From contig NZ_NOLJ01000011.1 in NCBI RefSeq assembly GCF_002246015.1, forward strand, positions 94,295 to 158,294: a stretch of DNA of 64,000 nucleotides, read 5' to 3'. The notes beneath the pieces are model-generated. The model was given only the letters and a program-made list of their open reading frames with translations. It did not search any database and was not told where the DNA came from. Positions 17,046 through 24,482 of the stretch are shown piece by piece. This DNA is from Nostoc sp. 'Peltigera membranacea cyanobiont' 210A (GTDB lineage: Bacteria > Cyanobacteriota > Cyanobacteriia > Cyanobacteriales > Nostocaceae). Numbering within the stretch: the first letter of the stretch is position 1; each line of letters starts with the position of its first letter. Made by a program: the position numbers and the translations under genes.

Positions 17046-18011
17046 TTAATTTTTCAAATTTTGGTAGATATACAGCGAAGAAATTGTATTTAAATCTACT
17101 TCTTTAGGCTCATATTCATCCGCATTAGTATTTTTAAACAGGACTGTAAATGCACCAGCGCCTAACCTATCTTGAGGAAATATCCGATAACAAGGCATCG
17201 TAGTTAAATGCGATTGATATTTGGTTAAATTACTAATTTCTATTGCTTCAAACTGCGGAAAGCGTTCCAGAAACCATTCACAAACTTGCTCATTTTCTTC
17301 GGGCGAATATGTGCAAGTCATATAAGCAAGATAGCCTTGTGGTGAAACAATTTTAGCGGAGTTAGCTATAATACGCTTTTGCCGATTTGCACTCTTGTTA
17401 ATAGCAGTTGGGTGAAAACATCCGGGTGCTTTTTCACCTTTAGCAAGTAAAGATTGTCCAGTACACGGAGCATCTACTACGACTAGATTGCTAGAGCCGG
17501 GAAACATTTCGGCAAATATGCTCGAATCTCGATTAACCACCGCGCTAGGGCTAACCTGGCAACGCTTCAAATTAGAAATTAGCATTCCCAGACGTTTGCC
17601 AATTACTTCATTACTGATGAGTAATTCAGGTTTTAAAGCTCTCCAAGCGAAGATACTTTTACCTCCCGGTGCGGCACACATATCAAAAACTAAACGCACT
17701 GGCTCAGGAATAGCTAACAAAGTAGTAGCTGCAAACACCGAAGAAAAATCTAAACAATAGAAATATCCTTTTTCATGCAAGGGATGCTTACCAGGTTTTT
17801 CTCCCAGAGATAAACGGTCTATAAATTGTGGTTGCCAAGCTGTTGGTGTTTCCACTGCCAAAGGCACAATATCTGGCTTTTCTTGACACCAAAGAATACT
17901 AGGTGAAAAAGGCTGAGGATTCATTAAAGCCTCAATAAACTTTTCTTGCTCATCTGGATTAGCGAACAAACGCCGCGAGACTTTAAGTAATAAATTAGAA
18001 GGTTTTTCCAT
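17046..18011 (-). CDS. RsmB/NOP family RNA m5C methyltransferase
   Basis: 321 residues of the NOL1/NOP2/Sun (RsmB/RsmF) family, which puts a methyl group on C5 of cytosine in rRNA. Motif I (SAM binding) is FDMCAAPGGKS at about 109-119. The two cysteines of the family are present: the release cysteine in VVDAPCTGQS and the catalytic TC in YMTCTYSPEENE. The N-terminal RNA-binding part is short, and the C-terminal PUA-like part seen in RsmF is missing, so this is the compact cyanobacterial form. The exact target base is unknown. The gene converges on the radical SAM gene with 25 bases between stops. Confidence 0.9.
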   Translation of the reverse strand: MEKPSNLLLKVSRRLFANPDEQEKFIEALMNPQPFSPSILWCQEKPDIVPLAVETPTAWQPQFIDRLSLGEKPGKHPLHEKGYFYCLDFSSVFAATTLLAIPEPVRLVFDMCAAPGGKSIFAWRALKPELLISNEVIGKRLGMLISNLKRCQVSPSAVVNRDSSIFAEMFPGSSNLVVVDAPCTGQSLLAKGEKAPGCFHPTAINKSANRQKRIIANSAKIVSPQGYLAYMTCTYSPEENEQVCEWFLERFPQFEAIEISNLTKYQSHLTTMPCYRIFPQDRLGAGAFTVLFKNTNADEYEPKEVDLNTISSLYIYQNLKN

Positions 18012-18034
18012 GTAGATGATGAGTTATTAATTCC

Positions 18035-18062
18035 GAATTACAAATTACGAATTACGAATTAG
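18035..18062. repeat. Heptamer repeat array (GAATTAC units)
   Basis: Four 7-base units in a row: GAATTAC, AAATTAC, GAATTAC, GAATTAG. Typical STRR-type array of Nostocales, located upstream of the divergently transcribed methyltransferase gene. Confidence 0.8.
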
Positions 18063-18196
18063 TACGTTGTATCTAAATCAAAATCAAACTGTTACACAAG
18101 AACAATGTAACTAAGGCTTTTGGCTTCATACTCAAAATATAATGACCGCCATTGGGAACGCAATGGCCAAGCTACCCCACTGCACCGGAGAAGGTC

Positions 18197-19615
18197 ATGT
18201 TTTTAGATAGTTTTCAGGACAAATTACGCAAACAAGCACAATTATGGAGGGATGAAGGATTAATTAGTTCTTCGCAGTATGAGCAGATAGCAGAACGTTA
18301 TCAATTTAAAAACCTGGAAGCTGCTGCACGCGATCGCAATAAAGCGATCGCGATCGCTATCGGTAGCATACTTTTATGCTTAGGCATAATTACCTTTGTA
18401 TCAGGAAACTGGCAGGGAGGATCGCGAGAAGTCAAAATTATTCTGATGATGAGTTTGTTTTTTGCGATCGCCATCACTGGATTTTACACTTGGAAACCGC
18501 CTGAAGGGAAGAAACCAGAACGAAGCAAACGCTTACTAGGAGAGGGGTTGCTAATTTTAAGCGCCTTCATCTTCGGTGCAAATTTACTGCTGATGGCCCA
18601 GATGTTTAATATCATCGGTTCTGCTTCCCAACTGTTTCTCGCTTGGGGATTCGGTGTTGTGGTCATGGCCTTCAGTTTGTCCTTAAATTCTTTAGGAATT
18701 CTGTCAATTGTCCTCGTGGAAATCGGCTACTGGACTGGACTAGAAGACTTATGGTACGCTTCAGGTGAGTTAACTTGGTCGCGGCTAGTAGTGCAACATC
18801 TGCCTCTGTTGGCATGGCTGGTATTTGTACCCTTAGCCTACTTCTGTCGATCGCGTTGGATTTTTGGTCTAGCAGCCTTTGTTTTTGCTAGTTCCTTACA
18901 AGCTAACCTTAATCCTCTGCCACTGCTAAATTATGCTGATATAGCCCCTTGGGTGGCATCTTTTGCTTTTACACTGCCACCTGCATTATTCTGGAGTTAT
19001 GATGATTTACTGTTTCCAACCATAAATTACAGATTGTTTCAATCTCTAGCCCGTAATTTAGCGTTGTTAAGCTTTGGCGTTGTCTTTTACGTTTTGTCTT
19101 TTCGTTGGGTCTGGGAATCTCCAGATTATAGTTATAATCAGCCAACGAATTTGACAAACTTATTCGAGTCTCTGCCGATTATCGATTTGGGGATTCTCAG
19201 CGGCTTGGCGGTTTTACAATGGTTGTTTCTACTGCGCCAAAGAAATAACCCTCCGCGCCGCGAAGTGATTTTCACAACTGCTGTCATTAGTACATTTCTT
19301 GTCTTTATTGCAATCGTACCTTTTTGGCATCAAACTATCAGCCGGATTGATGAACTTGGCATTTTTATTTTCAATGTACTTCTTGCAACATTAGCCTGGG
19401 GACTAATTCAAGAAGGATTGAAATTAAGCAACAGAAGTTCCTTTTGGGGCGGTATGCTGTTAGTAACACTGCAAATTATCAGTCGCGTGCAGGAGTACGA
19501 CACCGACTTACTTTTTAAGTCGCTAGTCTATGTCTTGTGCGGTTCTGCTTTAATTAGCGCTGGACTCTGGTTTGAACGCCGCCTACCCGGTGGTAGCTCT
19601 ACAAGTAAAAAGTAG
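18197..19615 (+). CDS. DUF2157 multi-pass membrane protein
   Basis: 472 residues from the ATG at 18197, chosen because GGAG (18187-18190) lies at the right distance; an upstream TTG at 18152 lacks support. The cytoplasmic N-terminus has the DUF2157 signature (LRKQAQLWRDEGLISSSQYE, then a helical linker). About ten membrane helices follow (IAIAIGSILLCLGIITF, IILMMSLFFAIAITGFY and others). Function is unknown. In many bacteria DUF2157 is encoded next to a GDYXXLXY-domain protein, and here one follows 196 bases downstream on the same strand, which supports a shared membrane complex. HIP1 sites are dense at the start of the gene (18330-18360). Confidence 0.88.
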   Translation: MFLDSFQDKLRKQAQLWRDEGLISSSQYEQIAERYQFKNLEAAARDRNKAIAIAIGSILLCLGIITFVSGNWQGGSREVKIILMMSLFFAIAITGFYTWKPPEGKKPERSKRLLGEGLLILSAFIFGANLLLMAQMFNIIGSASQLFLAWGFGVVVMAFSLSLNSLGILSIVLVEIGYWTGLEDLWYASGELTWSRLVVQHLPLLAWLVFVPLAYFCRSRWIFGLAAFVFASSLQANLNPLPLLNYADIAPWVASFAFTLPPALFWSYDDLLFPTINYRLFQSLARNLALLSFGVVFYVLSFRWVWESPDYSYNQPTNLTNLFESLPIIDLGILSGLAVLQWLFLLRQRNNPPRREVIFTTAVISTFLVFIAIVPFWHQTISRIDELGIFIFNVLLATLAWGLIQEGLKLSNRSSFWGGMLLVTLQIISRVQEYDTDLLFKSLVYVLCGSALISAGLWFERRLPGGSSTSKK

Positions 19616-19683
19616 GGCAAAAGATGAAAGAATTCAGGAGTCAGAATTCAGGAAAAGTTCACTAAATCTAAAATTGAATGATT

Positions 19684-19711
19684 CCTAACTCCTAACTCTT
19701 AACTCTTAACT
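19684..19711. repeat. Heptamer repeat array (CCTAACT/CTTAACT units)
   Basis: CCTAACT twice then CTTAACT twice, in the 196-base gap between the DUF2157 and GDYXXLXY genes. STRR-type array. Confidence 0.8.
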
Positions 19712-19811
19712 AAAAATCTCTGTGCGTCAAAATTTTTAAAGTTTCTCTGCGTCAGTCCTAATCTCGTTACTTTTAACCTCCTCAAGACCTCTGCTTTGTA
19801 GGACTACGCTC

Positions 19812-20522
19812 ATGACTAATACTTCTTCTGAATCTAAGAATAAACCCTTGTCTCCTGAAGCCGAATTTTCCAATAAGGTGACTTTTCGGGATTACTTGAT
19901 TGCTACTGAACAAAAATCGAATAAGCCCTTGCCTTTTTGGCGGTTACTAGCTCCCCTGGCGCTGCAAACAGGGCTAATTATGGCAGTACCAGCCCAAGCA
20001 GTTTATACAGACGTAACAGGTAAGACGGTGATTTTGCAAACCGTACCTGTAGACCCTAACAATGCGATCGAAGGTAACACCTTAGCGTTAGATTACAACA
20101 TCTCCCGTACCTCAAATTTGAGCAGACTACCTGGCTGGCAAACATTAGTCAGCAAAGGTCGTGGAAGTGGCAGAAGATTGCCTGAAGGAACCAATATTTA
20201 CGTGACTTTACAAGAGCAATTATCCACCGGTCGCGGTGTTCCTAGAGCTTGGAGACCGTTACGAGTAAGTAGCGATCGCCCCAATACTCTTAGAGCTAAC
20301 CAAGTAGCCTTAAAAGGTGTTTATCAGGATGGTTCCGTTAACTACGGTTTGGAAACATATTACATCCCAGAAAACCAACGGCAGCAGATTCGGAACGATT
20401 TACAAGCCCAACGCGCCCGCAGAGGACAAGTACCACCCATTGTGGTCAAGGCGAAAGTAGATCCACAAGGAAAGGCTGTGCCACTTAGTATGTGGGTGCG
20501 TGATCGCAACTACCGATTTTAA
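19812..20522 (+). CDS. GDYXXLXY domain protein
   Basis: 236 residues. A cytoplasmic N-terminus of about 40 residues leads to one membrane helix (FWRLLAPLALQTGLIMAVPAQAVY, about 47-70). The external domain carries the family motif in the form GNTLALDYNI (about 93-102; G-[DN]-x-x-x-L-x-Y) and the typical VDPNNAIEG before it. The C-terminal part (about 160-236) is a beta-rich domain with YYIPENQ and VKAKVDPQGKAV, also typical. Partner of the DUF2157 protein just upstream, as in other genomes; the function of the pair is unknown. A strong terminator follows 52 bases after the stop, so this is the end of the operon. Confidence 0.85.
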   Translation: MTNTSSESKNKPLSPEAEFSNKVTFRDYLIATEQKSNKPLPFWRLLAPLALQTGLIMAVPAQAVYTDVTGKTVILQTVPVDPNNAIEGNTLALDYNISRTSNLSRLPGWQTLVSKGRGSGRRLPEGTNIYVTLQEQLSTGRGVPRAWRPLRVSSDRPNTLRANQVALKGVYQDGSVNYGLETYYIPENQRQQIRNDLQAQRARRGQVPPIVVKAKVDPQGKAVPLSMWVRDRNYRF

Positions 20523-20574
20523 ACTGTTAGGCAAATAAACAGTGCATATTTCCACGCCAGTTTTGTCTTTGAAA

Positions 20575-20607
20575 TTCTGAGCGCCGACTTCCGACGCTCA
20601 GAATTTT
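20575..20607 (+). terminator. Rho-independent terminator of the DUF2157/GDYXXLXY operon
   Basis: Perfect 9-bp stem TTCTGAGCG (20575-20583) and CGCTCAGAA (20595-20603), 11-base loop, followed by four T. It lies 52 bases after the stop codon. Confidence 0.8.
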
Positions 20608-20823
20608 CTGTTTGTCAAAACAATTGTTGTTTTAGATTCAAGTACAATCATTGATGCAAATAAAGAAAAATCTATTTTACAAATTGAACGCGAACCTGTT
20701 TTAGCAACTGGTAGATTTTATGGGTTGGTAAAAAGAGTTAAGCCGATTGAATCTAAATATAAAACTAGTTTATTTCCAGAACCAAAGCAGTATAACGATT
20801 ATTTTTTGGTAAAGCGTAAGTAA
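20608..20823 (+). pseudogene. Fragment of an unidentified gene (C-terminus only)
   Basis: An open frame of about 71 codons without a start codon: FVKTIVVLDSSTIIDANKE at the front and YKTSLFPEPKQYNDYFLVKR near the end, closing with TAA at 20823. Codon use looks like real coding DNA. It begins right after a terminator, so it is not expressed from the upstream operon and probably is the remaining 3' part of a deleted gene. The family is not recognised. The rest of the gap up to 21087 shows nothing. Confidence 0.4.
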
Positions 20824-21087
20824 GGATGACGAAGAGATCAAATGACCAATTGATTGATTTCTAGGGAAATGATGGGATTGTGCATTTTTAGTTACATATT
20901 GTATCGTATTCAATCAATTCATTCAGGAAATCAAACGATCGCCTGTCACGATGATAGCAAAAGCCAGATTTGTTAATTAGACTCAATCAATGAGATCAAG
21001 AATACTGACAAGACTAATGGAGTCAAAAATACCAACAAGTAGGTAGTTGAAATAAAGTAAAGACATTTTGGTTCTTGCATTGCTTTT

Positions 21088-21426
21088 ATGAAAAGTGAAA
21101 CCAAATTGACGCTGATTAAAATTATTCACACGTTGATATGGATATTCTTCAACTTTGTGATTTTCTATATGCTTTATGCTGCGATTGCAAATAAACTCGA
21201 TCTCTGGCTCTGGATTGGTTATGGATTTGTATTTCTAGAAGGGCTAACCCTATTAACCTTTAAATTACACTGCCCATTAAATCTGCTTGCACGAAAATAT
21301 TCCAATTCCCAAAAGGAGAATTTTGATATTTATCTTCCAAGTTGGTTAGCCAAATATACTAAGTCAATCTATACATCTATTTTCATAATTATTTTTATCA
21401 TCACAATCTATCAAATTCTGAATTAA
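21088..21426 (+). CDS. Small membrane protein (three to four helices)
   Basis: 112 residues. Hydrophobic segments at about 15-32 (FFNFVIFYMLYAAI region), 38-57 (LWLWIGYGFVFLEGLTLLTF) and 93-111 (SIFIIIFIITIYQIL). Between the second and third lies a polar loop with HCPLNLLARKYS, which loosely recalls DUF2784-like membrane proteins (CPL-T motif after a helix). That family call is tentative. It is followed 14 bases later by a DUF6544-type gene, so the two may be cotranscribed. Function unknown. Confidence 0.65.
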   Translation: MKSETKLTLIKIIHTLIWIFFNFVIFYMLYAAIANKLDLWLWIGYGFVFLEGLTLLTFKLHCPLNLLARKYSNSQKENFDIYLPSWLAKYTKSIYTSIFIIIFIITIYQILN

Positions 21427-21440
21427 AAATACTTGAGGCA

Positions 21441-22190
21441 ATGATGACTAAACAAATTTCTCTCAATACGCTATGGAATTCAGCGACATCTAAGGATCGT
21501 GTATTTCATTCAGACGAATTCGCTCATTTGCCAGAAGCAGCAAGACGATATCTCGAACACGCGATCGCTCCTGGAACTGCGATCGCATCTGCGGTTCGAT
21601 TGCAGATGCACGGCGAAATCAAATTGAAAAGTTGGATTCCATTCAAAGCAGAGCAAGTCATTTGCTGGGAGCATGGATTGATTTGGAGCGCTACGGCATG
21701 GATGAATGGTTTGCCAATTGTGGGATCGGATCGAATTATAGACGGTGTAGGTGCAATGCAATGGAAACTTTTAGGAATTTTCCCGGTGATGATAGCTTCA
21801 GGTTCCGATATTACGCGGTCTGCGGTTGGTCGTCTTCAGTCTGAGTCAATCTGTTTGCCATCTGTGTTTTGTGGGGATCATGTGTCATGGACAACAACAG
21901 ATTCATCGCATCTTCATTCTAGTTTTGTAGTACAAGGTGAGAGAGCCGAACTAGATTTCACCATCGATCAAACGGGTCGGCTCAAGACCTTTAAGCTGCC
22001 GCGCTGGAATAACCTTGATGGCTCTGAGTTTCATTATATGGACTTTGGTGGAATTATGGAGGAAGAACGCACATTCTCTGGCTACACTATTCCGACTCGT
22101 CTGCGAATTGGATGGTACTTTGGCACTGAGCAGTTTGAGTCAGAGGGCGAATTCTTCCGAGCCACAATTGATGATGCAATTTATCGGTAG
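21441..22190 (+). CDS. DUF6544 (DUF6920-like) family protein
   Basis: 249 residues; two ATG codons in a row at 21441 and 21444, either may be used. The start has the conserved FAHLPEAARRYLEHAIAPG segment, followed by VRLQMHGEIKLKSWIPFKAEQV and a beta-rich domain (FGGIMEEERTFSGYTIPTRLRIGW near the end). This is the typical order in the DUF6544 family of unknown function (soluble, beta-barrel-like, sometimes fused to membrane helices). No enzyme motif is visible. Cytoplasmic, since there is no signal peptide. The GC content is slightly higher than its neighbours; HIP1 sites occur near the start. Confidence 0.75.
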   Translation: MMTKQISLNTLWNSATSKDRVFHSDEFAHLPEAARRYLEHAIAPGTAIASAVRLQMHGEIKLKSWIPFKAEQVICWEHGLIWSATAWMNGLPIVGSDRIIDGVGAMQWKLLGIFPVMIASGSDITRSAVGRLQSESICLPSVFCGDHVSWTTTDSSHLHSSFVVQGERAELDFTIDQTGRLKTFKLPRWNNLDGSEFHYMDFGGIMEEERTFSGYTIPTRLRIGWYFGTEQFESEGEFFRATIDDAIYR

Positions 22191-22237
22191 ACCGATCAAA
22201 CATCAAAAAGTCTGTTACCACTAGCGGAGCCTGACCT

Positions 22238-22492
22238 ATGCAGGAATTTCTGATTCCTGTTTGGCTGGGCGCGACACTGGGCTATTGGGGATTACGCGGA
22301 CAAACTGATCTTCCCAAGTTAATTGTACTTGCCTTTACAACAGGCACTTTAATGGTGGCGATCGTTGAAGAAATTCTTCCCGAAGCGCATCAAACTCAAG
22401 ATACAAACTTATTTACCTTAACGTTTATCGGGAGTTTTGCATTTTCAATGTTGTTCTCATTTTATCTTGAATGGCCAAGTAACTCTGTATAG
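22238..22492 (+). pseudogene. C-terminal fragment of a ZIP-type metal transporter
   Basis: 84 residues: helix LIPVWLGATLGYWGL, loop, helix LIVLAFTTGTLMVAIVEEILPEAHQ, and a last helix FIGSFAFSMLFSFYLEW. The VEEILPEAH motif with its loop is a hallmark of the last third of ZIP (Zn/Fe) transporters, which are normally 230-270 residues. The N-terminal two thirds, with the metal-binding helices IV-V, are missing, so it should not transport by itself. It has an ATG but no strong ribosome binding site. I treat it as a decayed gene, though a short expressed product cannot be excluded. Confidence 0.6.
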
Positions 22493-22502
22493 AATCCACC
22501 TG

Positions 22503-23009
22503 ATGAAAAAAGCATCTTTATTAACACAACCATTGTTTTTATTAGGAATATCTTTATTTATTTATATAATGGCACTTAGCTTGCCAGCACTAACTTTTGA
22601 GATAGTCGAACACAAGACAATACACACAGGTTCGATTTATATCATGAAGGGGGTTGAAGCTACTATTGGGGGAGTACTTGGATTGTTATTTCTTCAAGCG
22701 CCGGCTATTGGCTGGTTGGCTAATCCACTTTATTGGTATTCCTGTAAATTTTTTGTACAGAAGAAATACAAGTTCTCAATAGCTTCTGCTTTTAGTTCAA
22801 TTATTGTAGGCTTTACAGGCACAATCTCAACATATTGGTTTGCGTTACCTAATGGTAGTAGTCCTAATAGTCAGCTTTTATTAATCAAGTTACTTCCTGG
22901 TTTCTGGTTATGGCTTGCGGCTCCTGCCTTTGTGATGATTATTGCTAGTGGCTTTGCTTATACAAAACACAAGAATCGCCTTGAAAGAAAAAGTGTGAAG
23001 CTTCCCTAG
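22503..23009 (+). CDS. Hypothetical membrane protein (about four helices)
   Basis: 168 residues from the ATG at 22503, chosen because the frame upstream of it overlaps the ZIP fragment and lacks hydrophobic or coding character. Membrane segments are at about 8-28 (FLLGISLFIYIMALSLPALTF), 45-65 (GGVLGLLFLQAPAIGWL), 85-105 (IVGFTGTISTYWFAL) and 125-147 (LLPGFWLWLAAPAFVMIIASG). No conserved motif recognised. It lies 10 bases after the ZIP fragment and 120 bases before the broken dnaJ gene, all on the plus strand. Its role is unknown. Confidence 0.65.
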   Translation: MKKASLLTQPLFLLGISLFIYIMALSLPALTFEIVEHKTIHTGSIYIMKGVEATIGGVLGLLFLQAPAIGWLANPLYWYSCKFFVQKKYKFSIASAFSSIIVGFTGTISTYWFALPNGSSPNSQLLLIKLLPGFWLWLAAPAFVMIIASGFAYTKHKNRLERKSVKLP

Positions 23010-23129
23010 ACTTGGTGAGAGCAATTGTTAGCATGATCGAATTGGAACTTATCTCTAACTGAAAATGCACCCACCGCAGAATAACCTGCGATTCTCCTAG
23101 ATCGCCGCTACGCGAACAAGAGGTAACTG

Positions 23130-24095
23130 ATGCCAACTACAACAGACTTTAAAGACTACTATGCCATTTTGGGAGTGAGTAAAACCGCAACCCCAGAAGA
23201 AATCAAACGGGTTTATCGCAAGCTTGCCCGCAAATATCATCCTGACCTCAATCCTGGAGACAAAGACGCAGAAACAAAGTTCAAAGAACTGAACGAAGCG
23301 AATGAAGTACTCTCTGATCCACAGAAGCGGCAGAAGTACGATCGCTTTGGTCAGCACTGGAATCATCCTGGTTACACTGAAGCGCCGCCACCCAGTTCCA
23401 CTAATGTTGGTACAACCGACTTCGATCAGTACGGCGACTTTGATTCGTTTATTAACGATCTGCTGGGTCGATCGAGACGTAAAACCTCTACTGGTGGCTT
23501 TGATGATTTTAATGGGGGATTTCATTCTCAAGCTCCCGCACCGGATACCGAAGCTGCGTAGGCGTAGCCCGCCGCAGGCATCGCACTCACATTTTCCGAA
23601 GCATTTCACGGTGTCCAAAAGCGGCTGCAACTCGACAACGAAACGATCAATGTCCGCATTCCCGCAGGTGCAAAACCAGGCAGTAGAATTCGGCTCAAGG
23701 GTAAAGGTCGTCCTAGTCCGTTCTCTCAACAGCGCGGCGATTTATATTTAACTATCGAGGTGTTAACCCATCCCTTCTATCGATTTGAGGGCGATAACCT
23801 CCTTTGTGACATTCCAATTCGCCCCGATGAAGCGGTTTTAGGGGCAGAAATCAGCGTCCCTACCCCCGATGGTAGCGTGATGATGAAAATTCCTAAAGGG
23901 GTGCGATCGGGGCAATCGCTGAGACTGCGCGGTAAAGGCTGGACATTGCCAAAAGGGGGACGAGGTGACTTATTTGCCAAACTTCAGATTGTCACGCCAC
24001 AAGACCTGAGTGCGATCGAGCAAGAATACTACGAAAAAATCCAGGCAAACACTAGTTTTAACCCACGTACCCAGTTAGAGGAGATAAAATTATGA
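23130..24095 (+). pseudogene. cbpA: DnaJ/CbpA-type cochaperone gene interrupted by an inserted repeat
   Basis: The frame encodes a J domain at 8-70 ([18 protein letters not shown], intact HPD in KYHPDLNPG) and a Gly/Phe/Asp-rich linker. It then hits TAG at 23559-23561 and again at 23565-23567. In the same frame it continues as the C-terminal substrate-binding domains (TFSEAFHGVQKRLQLDNETI, RIPAGAKPGSRIRLKGKGR, RGDLYLTIEV, IPIRPDEAVLGAEI, PKGVRSGQSLRLRGKG) to 24095. Removing a 21-bp insert (23559-23579) restores a 314-residue CbpA-like protein. As it stands, the product is a 143-residue J-domain peptide, with a possible restart at GTG 23760. The cochaperone normally stimulates DnaK. It overlaps cbpM by 4 bases, as expected for this pair. 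Confidence 0.88.
23556..23584. mobile_element. 29-bp small dispersed repeat inserted in a HIP1 site
   Basis: GCG, then 21 bases (23559-23579: TAGGCGTAGCCCGCCGCAGGC is 21, core given here as positions), then ATCGC. Without the 21 bases the flanks join to GCGATCGC, the HIP1 octamer. The same 29-bp unit with two base changes occurs at 30623-30651. It matches the short palindrome-like repeats known as small dispersed repeats in Nostocales. Confidence 0.8.
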
Positions 24096-24403
24096 CCTTC
24101 AGCCTTTCTAAAACCGTGGTTTCCCTCGAAGGTGAGCAACTCTACAGCTTTGAATATGCTGCATTGATCACTAAGACTTCGATTACCCTGGTGAAGTTTT
24201 ATGTTGAGTTAGGCGTAATCGAACCCATCGGTGATTTGCTGCATTCCCGCGAGATTGCGCGGATTGCTCAGATTCAACGTTTGCGTCGAGATTTGGGGCT
24301 AAACTTAGTCGGAGCGGCAATGGTGCTAGATATGACAACTGAAATTGCCCAATTACGGGCACAGTTAAAGGTGTATCAGTCTCATTCATCAAACTTGTTA
24401 TGA
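24092..24403 (+). CDS. cbpM: CbpM-like chaperone modulator (MerR-type helix-turn-helix)
   Basis: 103 residues. CbpM binds the J domain of CbpA and blocks its action on DnaK. The sequence shows the CbpM pattern: FEYAALITKTSITLVKFYVELGVIEP (MerR-like recognition), SREIARIAQIQRLRRDLGLNLVGAAMVLDM, and a C-terminal coiled-coil segment (TTEIAQLRAQLKVYQ). The ATG overlaps the last codons of the dnaJ/cbpA frame (ATGA type), so translation was coupled. Because the upstream gene now has early stops, coupling and stoichiometry may be disturbed. A split J domain is still made, so CbpM may still have a partner. Confidence 0.85.
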   Translation: MTFSLSKTVVSLEGEQLYSFEYAALITKTSITLVKFYVELGVIEPIGDLLHSREIARIAQIQRLRRDLGLNLVGAAMVLDMTTEIAQLRAQLKVYQSHSSNLL

Positions 24404-24482
24404 GCTATCTGGGGTAAGGCCATTCACCTCATAAAGGTACTTATGAATCACTTCAGATACCTAAAATGAAAGGTAGAAAATA

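Noticed and set aside
23097-23729. Long minus-strand frame (210 codons) opposite dnaJ
   Set aside because: Antisense of a clear DnaJ frame; cysteine/arginine-rich and without homology.
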